In this document: in pieces, positions 35,156 through 43,606 of the stretch
Position numbering within the stretch: position 1 is the first letter of the stretch
Layout of the letters: the number at the start of each line of letters is the position of its first letter
Source: Coprinus comatus
Taxonomy: Eukaryota; Basidiomycota; Agaricomycetes; Agaricales; Agaricaceae
Assembly: GCA_034638255.1 (NCBI GenBank)
Contig: JAWPGT010000089.1
Location: 20,162-84,161 of the forward strand
Length of the DNA: 64,000 bases
Direction: 5' to 3'
Translations under genes and position numbers: made by a program
Notes under the pieces: model-generated
What the model saw: the letters and a program-made list of their open reading frames with translations, nothing else
What the model was told of the DNA's origin: nothing
The model's database searches: none

Positions 35156-36818
35156 CATCAGGACTTTGCGCATGGGCTTAAAGTTCCTTATTCTTCCTTG
35201 GAAACCAATCCAAGGGAGAATAAGTGCATTCCAAGAAAATATTTTTCGGACCTTGAATTTACTTGGAATACTTGGAATCTAATTCCAAGTAAATCCAAGT
35301 AGGTCCCCTCTACCTTGGGTTTCCTTGTTTTAACTTAAGGCTACATATTCAAACTTATTTAGAGCTTAATTTCACTTGTTCAAAATCAATTATTAGATAT
35401 ATTCAGGAATTCAGGTGCTTAAAAGGGTAGAAGTAGGTTTTTCGTGAGCAAAAACAAGTTATATTCATAGTATATACTACAGTAATGTACCGAAATAAGG
35501 ATAAAAAAAATTACAAGAATATAAGAACTGGTTATCACGACACGAGTTTTGAGCAGGGATTTACGTGGGTAGGTGCGTTCGAACGGCGTTGTCGAGACGG
35601 TTCCAACGATGCTAAGAACATAAAATTCTGATAAGTATTGAGTATCAAGAGGGGTATTAGATTGGATAGGTACTCACCACAAGATCAGGTCACTACAAAT
35701 CCAGCTGTTCTCCATATCGTGTACAAGTTGGGGGTGTAATGGAGGACACACGTGTAGTTAAGACGAGCCTAAAAGCATGTTATGGAGTGCAGGAGGGAGT
35801 GAGATATCAGTAAAATAAGGGGATTAGTGTAAAAGTTAGAGAACATACCTTCGACTGATGAATACTCCACCATATCGCGCTGTACTACCCTCTATCGATT
35901 TGTCTCCTCAATGCGGTTCCAACAAGCCTAAAGACGTGGTGTATGGTGCGAAATTGACTGTGTTAGTAGTTGTAGAGTGAAGAGTGTACTTACATGATAG
36001 ACCTTAGAAGGTCAGGTCACTAGATATCCAGCACTTCTCCATATCGTGTACAAGTCGGGGATGTAATAAACGTGAAACGCGTGGTTAAGACGAGCCTAAG
36101 AACGTGCCATGGAGTGCAGGAGGGAATGAGAAATTAGTAAAATACTCCCTTTAAGACAGATAATGACTCACCAGAGAAGAAACCCCCCTTCATGGGGTAT
36201 ACACCATGCCACCTCATCACCTAGCCCTCCTACCCTACAGTAGACGTCGAGGTGGTTCCGGAGAGCCTAAGAACATTCCTTTATGTAGGGGAATGAGTGA
36301 TAGAGAAGAAAAACAGTCAGAGATGACTTACCAACAATAAAACTCATATTATAGCATGGTTACTGCACTAGGACGCGTATTTGTACATACGTTTGAAGCG
36401 GGACGTTGAGGGTGTCCTGGAGAGCCCAAGAACGCGCCGATACATGACTAAATGAGTAAGATACATAATAAATGGTCAAAATTGACATACCATATAAGAA
36501 AAATGAAAACCCCACCATATCGTTCACTGCTGATGCAACGTGTTCTGTCACATGTGGTGGTGAGAGTGACCATGTGACAGTCCGATTTTGCGATTTTTCG
36601 TCAAGTCCAAATCTGGGAACATAAGTGATGTGATTATTGATAAAATAACAACTCATCATTAATATCATTAACCAAACAAATATACTAGTTATTAGTATAA
36701 ATTAACAAGATTTTTTCGCAAACTTGGGACACTTGGAATGTCCTTGTATGTACTTGACCAAATTATTCCAAAGGATGGGCAACTAAACTTAAGTAAGTTA
36801 AGTGACTTAAGTATATCC

Positions 36819-37147
36819 TGTAAGCGCAGGAACGTAGAGGACGACGAGACGGACGCGACGACGAAGGAATGAAAGGAATCGGTCAAGAAATGAGTGAGAT
36901 ATTAAGCAAGTACTGCAGACACTTGTATTAGACTAGAGTATAGGATAACATTATTATTACTCACCTGCAGACACTTGTATTAGACTAGAGAGTCTTCATG
37001 TGTCTGCAGGACGCTTCAGCTATGTGTGACGTGACACTGTGATGTCACAAAGATCGCAAATCATGTACAAGTCCCAATCAACAGATAATGTCCAACCACA
37101 ACTCACAGAAGTGCTAACCTTAGGGACTGTCTAGAGCAATCCTGACA
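36819..37147 (-). repeat. E2 3' LTR
   Basis: 329 bp, TGTAAGCGCAGG...AATCCTGACA on the plus strand. It keeps the CTGCAGACACTTGTATTAGA direct repeats and the inverted ATGTGTCTGCAG copy seen in E1. Confidence 0.95.
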
Positions 37148-37213
37148 TACCCCCCTGATCTAGCCAGTCCAGAAAACAAGAGAAAAAGAAAAGGAATAGT
37201 GATGAAAAAGGAA

Positions 37214-40200
37214 TTATGATGAAAGTCCAAGAAGAGGAATAAAATGAGTGACAGCTTTTGGTTCAACGGCCTTGGTGAAGATATCGGCAACTTGTTCAGA
37301 GGTGGGGATAAAGATAGGAGAAATGATCTTGTTGTATACAGCATCCCGAAGCCAGAAAAAGCGCAAGTCCAATTGCTTCATACGTCCATGATGTTCAGGA
37401 TTCTTTGAGACTGTGATAGCGGATTGATTGTCGATATAAAGGATAGAAGGGGAAGTGAGGGAGTACCCAAACTCAGACAGAATATTGCGCATCCACATGA
37501 TTTCCTTTCCAGCTTCAACAGCGGCGACGTATTCAGCTTCCGTTGATGAGAGGGTGACAAGACTTTGACGTTTTGAAGACCAACCAACAGCTGCACCACA
37601 TACCAAGGTAACGTAACCACCAGTGGCTCTTCCAGTTTGTAGACAGGCACCATGAGAAGCATCAGAGTAGGTAGTGAAGAGATCCTTCGAGGCCATGTCA
37701 CCTTTGTAAACCAGCTTGTAGTCCATCGTCCCTTTCAAGTAACGAAATAGGTGCTTGACGGCAGCCCAGTGACTCGGACCAGGATTGTGATTGAATCTCC
37801 CAAGATAGGAGACAGCAAAGGCGATGTCAGGACGAGTCATGGTAGCGAGATATTGGAGGGCACCAACAGCGCTGAGATAGGGTGTGTCTTTCATAGCGAG
37901 CCTGTCATCTTCAGTGACCGTAACAGTGGATAGATTGAGACCAGGAGCGAGAGGAGTCTTCACGGGTTTGCAGTCAGACATCTGGAAGCGTTCGAGGAGT
38001 TCCTTGACATATTTCTCTTGCGAGAGCGAAATAGAGCGATTAACAGGATCTTGATCAACTTTGATAGCCAGTAACCATGAGGTAGCACCGAGGTCACGAA
38101 GATTGAAGTGAGTTGAGAGCTCGTTGATCGTATCATCCATCGCCTTGTCATCCTTCGAAGCAAGAGTAATGTCGTCAATGAAAATGGGAACAATGACCTT
38201 GACTGGACCCTTGGAGTAGATGTAGACAGAGCTGTCGGATTGGAGTCGGGTATATCCCAGGGATGTAAAGACTGAATGAAGTTTCTTGTTCCATTGTCGA
38301 GCTGCTTGTTTGAGACCGTAGAGAGATTTCCGTAGTTTGAACACCATATCAGAAGTACCGTAATGATAGCCTTCAGGTTGACGCATATAGATGTCTTCCT
38401 CGAGATCACCGTAAGTGAAGGCTGAGGAGATGTCGATGGAGCGTAACTTGTAACCTTCTTTGGCGGCAAGGGCGATGATGAGGCGAAGAGAGGCGGGACG
38501 GAAAGTGGGGGCGAAGACTTCAGTGTAGTCATATCCGGGACGTTGAGCATAACCTTTAGCAACAAGACGAGCTTTATACCGTTCGATAGACCCATCAGGA
38601 TTATCCTTAACCTTATAAACCCAACCAGACTTGATCGCTTTCTCACCACGAGGTAAATGAACCAATTCCCATGTTCCATTTGCTTCCAATACCGAGTACT
38701 CCTTGTCCATTGCAGCCTTCCATAAATGTGCATCAGGAGCATTCATTGCCGCCTTGTATGATTCTGGGTTACCAGAGTGTGTGTTGGCAGCAAATTCCAT
38801 TTCTACAAAACCCTTTCTCTCATCTACTGCTAACAGCCCAAATTCTTCATCATCGTCATCATCTCCATCCTCGAAGTTGAGAGGTTGCCGTTCTAGTTGC
38901 TGACGAAGGTTTTCTGCAGCTTTCCACGTAAGTCGTCGAACTCGACTACCTCGTCTACGAAGAGGTGGTACAGCTGGGAGAGGTTGTTGATGAGGAGGAG
39001 TTGAAGGAGGAGGAGGTGGTGTAGCTGGTTGAAGGTGAGGTGTTGATGGTGGAGAGAGCTTTGGAGAGAGTGGTGGAGAAGGTGATGGTGAAGATGGGAC
39101 AGAGACCGGAGGATGAACAGGAGCAACGGGAACTTGAGATGAAAGTGATGTTGTATGCTCGATGATACCCCCCTCATCCTCGGGAAATGGCATATCGGGA
39201 AGTGTAGGTGTAGTCGAAGTAGATGATGATGAGGAAGGTAATGGAGGTGACAGAGAAAAGTCAGGAACATTACTCATCTTCACTCTTGAAAGACCTGGAA
39301 AATAGCGTTCATCGAAATGAGCAGTTTCAGAGATGATGACTTTTCGAGTTGTAGGATTGTAGAACTTCCATCCTTTATATCCATGCTCATACCCCAAGAA
39401 AATACACTTCTCCATATGAGGTTCAAGAGATGTACGTCGATCCTTCTGTATGAAAACATAAGCAGTACATCCCCAAACTCGAAGATGAGATACGTCAGGT
39501 TTGCGTTTGTAGAAAGCCTCGAATGGGGTGGTGTAAGGAAGTGGTGAAGTGGGGAGAAGATTCCAGACATGGACCATGGCTGCGAGACATTCACCCCAGA
39601 AGGAAGGAGGAAGACCAGATTCTGAAAGCATCGTAGTGATACGTTCACCCATCGTTCGATTAGCACGTTCGGCGAGACCATTTTGCTGAGGTCGGTTACG
39701 AGTAGAGTGCCTTCGTTCGATCCCACATTCAGTTGTGAATGAGAGAAATGCGTTCGACATGTATTCACCTCCCTTATCATCTTGAAGCGCTTTGATCTTC
39801 ACTCCGAGTTGGTTTTCTGCCCATGCCTTAAAGCGTTTGAAAGCGTCGAAGGCTTCTGACTTCGCCTTGAGAAGAGCAATACAGCGAAATCTGGTGGCGT
39901 CATCAATGAAGGTGATCCAGTACTTGAAACCTTGAGCTGTGGATGTAGGGAGAGGACCGTGAAGATCAGAGTGAACGAGTTCGAGTGGAGAGCGATTATG
40001 ATGAGTTGAGGGAGGGAATGAGGTCGAGTGCATCTTCCCAGCAAGGCAGGGCTCACAGATGGGGTCAGGAGAGGTGTTCGAAACGAGGGAGAGGCCAGTG
40101 ACGAGGTCTTGATCAATCATCTTCTTTACATCAGCATAATTGTGGTGAATGAAGCGTCTATGCCATAGGGTGAGGTCCAGAGGGAGTGTGGATGCCGAAA

Positions 40201-40951
40201 ATGCACTCTCAGCAGCGATGACAGTGCCATTAAGATGAGCAGAGTTGTTGGGGTTGATAGTGGCAGTGAAAAGAGTAGTTCTGGATTTTCGGAAGGAAAG
40301 GGAGTGAGAAGAGATGTTGATGTTAAATCCCTTGTGCCGAGCCAGGTATAGGCAAGCTAGGAGGTTGCTTCCAAGGTCAGGAACGTGTAGGACTCGCGAA
40401 AATTCCACCACTCTAGCCTTCTTTCCCTTCAAGATAGGTTCAAACATGACAGATCCCATTCCAACAGCATAGACAACAGAATTATTTGCTAAGCGGATAG
40501 GGATGTTGGTAGGCGTGTAGTCTTTGATCCAGTGACGATGAGGAGTCATGTGTGATGTTGCACCGGTGTCGACAAGCCATTGGAAGTCTGCATGAACCTG
40601 GAGAGGGTTGGAAGAGGAATGGATAGAGGTTGCACTGCCAGCGAACTCGGTGATCGTAGAGAGATCGGCGTCGCGTGAAATTTGGCATGAGTGTAGAAAG
40701 GATAGTGACGGACATGTGTGCGAGGTTTGACGTGGTTCCGACCGTTCATTCGCGAGGAATTGGGCTTTTCGTCTTGCCTTCTCAAAACTAGTGCATGTGA
40801 CCTGAGAGTGGCCTGTAACTTCGCAAAAATCACATTTGGAAGTTGGGTAATCGGCCTGAGGTGTAGCTGATGTTCTTGAGGGAAGGGTAGAGTGCTGAAA
40901 TCCCAGCTCCCGGATGGAGGCAACCTTTGGTGTGGGGTATAAACACACCAT
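37214..40951 (-). CDS. Copia E2 polyprotein without capsid domain
   Basis: 1245 codons, uninterrupted. Residues 40-53 are a CCHC knuckle (CDFCEVTGHSQVTC). The protease has DTGA at ~128-131, and the GAG-pre-integrase region has LWHRRFIHH. The INT core includes HSDLHGPLP, LQDDKGGEY and RPQQNGLAERAN (D, D, E). A Pro/Ser-rich linker follows, then RT (KARLVAKGY, SIDISSAFTYGDLEE, catalytic FIDDITLAS) and RNase H (TLSSTEAEYVAA), ending VADIFTKAVEP...LLGLSS. Copia polyproteins normally start with a ~200-residue capsid domain. Here the ATG at 40951 is only ~80 bp from the LTR and the knuckle is almost N-terminal. RT has F-I-D-D rather than Y-V-D-D; both aspartates are kept. Particle protein would have to come from elsewhere. 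Confidence 0.95.
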   Translation of the reverse strand: MVCLYPTPKVASIRELGFQHSTLPSRTSATPQADYPTSKCDFCEVTGHSQVTCTSFEKARRKAQFLANERSEPRQTSHTCPSLSFLHSCQISRDADLSTITEFAGSATSIHSSSNPLQVHADFQWLVDTGATSHMTPHRHWIKDYTPTNIPIRLANNSVVYAVGMGSVMFEPILKGKKARVVEFSRVLHVPDLGSNLLACLYLARHKGFNINISSHSLSFRKSRTTLFTATINPNNSAHLNGTVIAAESAFSASTLPLDLTLWHRRFIHHNYADVKKMIDQDLVTGLSLVSNTSPDPICEPCLAGKMHSTSFPPSTHHNRSPLELVHSDLHGPLPTSTAQGFKYWITFIDDATRFRCIALLKAKSEAFDAFKRFKAWAENQLGVKIKALQDDKGGEYMSNAFLSFTTECGIERRHSTRNRPQQNGLAERANRTMGERITTMLSESGLPPSFWGECLAAMVHVWNLLPTSPLPYTTPFEAFYKRKPDVSHLRVWGCTAYVFIQKDRRTSLEPHMEKCIFLGYEHGYKGWKFYNPTTRKVIISETAHFDERYFPGLSRVKMSNVPDFSLSPPLPSSSSSTSTTPTLPDMPFPEDEGGIIEHTTSLSSQVPVAPVHPPVSVPSSPSPSPPLSPKLSPPSTPHLQPATPPPPPSTPPHQQPLPAVPPLRRRGSRVRRLTWKAAENLRQQLERQPLNFEDGDDDDDEEFGLLAVDERKGFVEMEFAANTHSGNPESYKAAMNAPDAHLWKAAMDKEYSVLEANGTWELVHLPRGEKAIKSGWVYKVKDNPDGSIERYKARLVAKGYAQRPGYDYTEVFAPTFRPASLRLIIALAAKEGYKLRSIDISSAFTYGDLEEDIYMRQPEGYHYGTSDMVFKLRKSLYGLKQAARQWNKKLHSVFTSLGYTRLQSDSSVYIYSKGPVKVIVPIFIDDITLASKDDKAMDDTINELSTHFNLRDLGATSWLLAIKVDQDPVNRSISLSQEKYVKELLERFQMSDCKPVKTPLAPGLNLSTVTVTEDDRLAMKDTPYLSAVGALQYLATMTRPDIAFAVSYLGRFNHNPGPSHWAAVKHLFRYLKGTMDYKLVYKGDMASKDLFTTYSDASHGACLQTGRATGGYVTLVCGAAVGWSSKRQSLVTLSSTEAEYVAAVEAGKEIMWMRNILSEFGYSLTSPSILYIDNQSAITVSKNPEHHGRMKQLDLRFFWLRDAVYNKIISPIFIPTSEQVADIFTKAVEPKAVTHFIPLLGLSS

Positions 40952-41029
40952 CTAGGATAAGGATGGGAAAAGGTGGTAATAAATAGATATCGCGATTTCT
41001 TGAAGTCCTAAAGCACGGGGCCCATAACC

Positions 41030-41358
41030 TGTAAGCGCAGGAACGTAGAGGACGACGAGACGGACGCGACGACGAAGGAATGAAAGGAATCGGTCAAGAA
41101 ATGAGTGAGATATTAAGCAAGTACTGCAGACACTTGTATTAGACTAGAGTATAGGATAACATTATTATTACTCACCTGCAGACACTTGTATTAGACTAGA
41201 GAGTCTTCATGTGTCTGCAGGACGCTTCAGCTATGTGTGACGTGACACTGTGATGTCACAAAGATCGCAAATCATGTACAAGTCCCAATCAACAGATAAT
41301 GTCCAACCACAACTCACAGAAGTGCTAACCTTAGGGACTGTCTAGAGCAATCCTGACA
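41030..41358 (-). repeat. E2 5' LTR
   Basis: 329 bp, no difference from the 3' LTR found by eye. It would hold the promoter for the element. Confidence 0.95.
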
Positions 41359-41398
41359 TATCCAGAGGCTGAATAAGCCCATGTGCAAAGTCCTGATG

Positions 41399-41629
41399 TT
41401 GCTGAGACTACTCGTGAATCCCTCTGGTTACACCAATATCTCTTGGAATTAGGACACCAATGTACTTTATCAACAGTCATTTTCTGTGACAACAACAGTG
41501 CTATCTGTCTATCCGGCGACCCTGTTGACCATGGCAACTCGAAACATGTAGATGTCAAGTATCACTTTATTCGACAACAGGTCGACAGACACACTGTAGA
41601 CATCTGGCGAGTGGACTCAGAGCACAATA
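41399..41629 (+). pseudogene. Copia D RNase H, C-terminal part
   Basis: Plus-strand frame VAETTRESLWLHQYLLELG...CDNNSAICLSGDP...NSKHVDVKYHFIRQ, then VDSEHNM. It is the direct continuation of STTEAEYVAV at 32010 on the minus strand. This shows where the second X copy entered and that the intervening segment was inverted. It is broken at 41629 by a family-I LTR. Confidence 0.85.
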
Positions 41630-41736
41630 TGTCAGAATGGTAGAGAGTGATGTTGAGAATGAGAGTGAAGTTGAGAGAGAGTTAAGCTCAGACACAGACA
41701 CAGACACAGAAAGAAGGGAATTGATTGGATGGTTTG
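41630..41736 (+). repeat. 5' piece of a family-I LTR
   Basis: 107 bp identical in start (TGTCAGAATGGTAGAGAG) to the solo LTR at 1388-1705. It is cut at 41736 by gypsy B. The remainder is not found on the far side of gypsy B. Confidence 0.88.
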
Positions 41737-42371
41737 TGTTATGACCACGAACCGTTAAGCTGAACACTCCTGGAACTTAAACGCTAGAGTGCAGTCGTGT
41801 AGGAACGTGCGATCAATAAACACTCTGCTGCAATCTCAAGGCCTTTCAACCTAGTGACCGAGAGGTATGGAGACAGAGATGTATAAGGGCTACAACAGAA
41901 GAGATTAAAGCTTAAGGCTTTAATCGTCTACTACATTGAGTATTTATACTATTCTAGGGATGTACCTAATAATAGCTACTAACTAATTATAACCTAATAC
42001 TCGTCATCGCTTTATAATCTACTCCATACACAATGCTAGAACTGTCAACAGGAGTAGGTGAGACATCGGGGTCGGGGACTATTTACTCCATATACAATGA
42101 AAGATTAGTCAACAGGAGTAAAATGACGAAACAGATAACTAATACTGGAGCTGGGGAAATGTATACTTCTAAGCATAAGTGGAGTCTCATACTTAGTTCG
42201 ACGTTAGGTCATAACGATGTCATAGTGATGTCACTGTGATGTCACCGGGGAATGGTATGTCAAGCGGAGTCGTCCATGGTGTCGTCATTGGGAATGAGTT
42301 CGGGGAAGATGGCGAACAAGTCTTCCTCGGTGGTAGTGGTATGGGCCAGTGGTTTGGGTGGACTCGTAACA
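41737..42371 (-). repeat. Gypsy B 3' LTR (carries aORF C-terminus)
   Basis: 635 bp. On the minus strand it begins TGTTACGAGTCC, and its first 112 bp encode the last ~37 residues of the accessory ORF, with stop at 42260. TATA-like TATAAATAC and the AAGCTTTAATCT segment (self-priming) lie in the middle. Confidence 0.93.
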
Positions 42372-43590
42372 TTACTTCCTTCCTTAAGGGGAATGTCCTC
42401 ATTCTCAACTTCAGAGGTCTCTGCAAGGGGAGCCAGTGATGTTGGCTTCGGCGACGGGGTCGTAGTCTTCTCCAAAGTCTCGTCCAAAGTCTTCTTGATT
42501 TGATCCAGTACTCTGGCGTGAGCGGCGGCGTGCTTGGCGAGAGTGGGAATGGCATCGATGATGTCTTTCACTGCGAGATCCAGTCGGAATCGGGGTACGG
42601 GGTCCTGTCGATCGTGAGCGGCGTATCTCTGGTGGTTCATGAATGCTAGGACGCGTTGTCCCTCGATTGATTGGTCGTTGTGTCGGTTGCTGTTGTAAAA
42701 GTGTCCTATCTCCTTGTAGAATGTTACTGTTCGTTTTATCGGCAGGGCGGAGTTTAGGGTTTTGGATGTAGTGCTCCTCAATAACGGAGGTCGGGATGGT
42801 GTTGGAAGGGAGGCCTTTGTACTTGTTGCGGGAGCAATGCTTGGCATAGTGGCCTGGAGCAGTTTGCTTACAGTGGTTGCAGAAAGTAACTTTCGCAATG
42901 TGGTAGGAAGTGGTTATGTCCGTTACATGCAGGGCACCGACGCTGTGTGGATTTAATTGGTGGCATGTATGGGGTCTGGGGACATTGGCTGGGAACGTTT
43001 GGTGGGATAGTAGGTTGGTCAGGTAGTAGCTTTCCTGAGTGGTCAGGTTCCGGGCCCATTGTTCGAGCATGTAGTGGTTCCTGAGGAGGGGTGTGAGTCG
43101 CTTCCGAGTCTCTAGAAAGGATTCCGTCCCTTCGAGTCTCAAGGTTGCTAGTGCTAACATATCGTGGTCCAAAACTAACGCTGAAGAGCGAAGGTCTTGA
43201 ATTTCGGGATCTGTCAAGATCCTGGAAAAGCTGGTGGAGGCTAGCATGCTCTGGTTGTGAAAAACCATTCGATTGGAGTTTTTGACAAGTGTGGGCCAAG
43301 GTGTCCCAAAGGTACAGTTCCTTAGCTCTTTGAGGAAAGTAAGCAGATAGGTCTTCCCGAAGGGTGTGAAGGAGTGTGCGGCGTTCAGAGTTGTTTCGAT
43401 GAACGGATTCGAGGTCAGCGATGTATGTTTCGCATGATAGTCGGAATCGAACAAGCTGAGTGTCAGGGGAATACGGGAGAGGGATGCGTGTGGTGGAACC
43501 ATTGGTAGGAGCCAAGGTTTGGGTTGGGAGTACGGTGGAGGGGGCATTGGTGATAGTAGTGATGGGTGTATTGGGAGGAGAGTAGAGCAT
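42260..43590 (-). pseudogene. Gypsy B accessory ORF, two frame shifts
   Basis: The ATG at 43590 is 16 bp after the pol stop (43609-43607). Segment 1 (43590-42870) has an N-terminal Pro/Thr-rich part, a helical region (RFRLSCETYIADLES...LLHTLREDLSAYF) and the first knuckle CPACNGHNHFLPHC (near 42935). A frame change follows, then the second knuckle FCNHCKQTAPGHYAKHC (near 42870-42830). A second change leads to the final segment (to 42260), with a probable helix (VKDIIDAIPTLAKHAAAHARV) and the tail TTTTEEDLFAIFPELIP inside the LTR. It has the same position and knuckle layout as the gypsy A accessory ORF. Function unknown. Nucleic-acid binding is a reasonable inference from the knuckles. Confidence 0.72.
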
Positions 43591-43606
43591 TGAACTGGGG
43601 ATTTGG

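Larger units (their letters stand above)
36819..41358 (-). mobile_element. Copia E2, intact and recent
   Basis: 4540 bp. The LTRs at 36819-37147 and 41030-41358 (329 bp each) look identical by eye. The duplication TATCC is perfect (36814-36818 and 41359-41363). The primer site (GGTTATGGGCCCC, minus strand from 41028) and polypurine tract (GATCAGGGGGGTA, 37160-37148) are both present. It is inserted in the right copy of element X. It is the youngest insertion that can be dated from the sequence. Confidence 0.96.
35156..41398 (-). mobile_element. Element X, right copy, interrupted by copia E2
   Basis: Reverse complement of 30124-31997. It is 35156-36818 plus 41364-41398 (1698 bp), after removal of E2 and its TATCC duplication. 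By eye it matches the left copy almost completely except for two gaps. One is ~143 bp containing the first module (between GTGAAC and GATATGG near 36515). The other is ~31 bp in the AT-rich part near 35520. Confidence 0.78.

Noticed and set aside
28769..41629. Gag and pol on opposite strands read as two separate copia elements
   Set aside because: Undoing the inversion at the X ends restores both coding joints in frame, so one rearranged element is the simpler reading.
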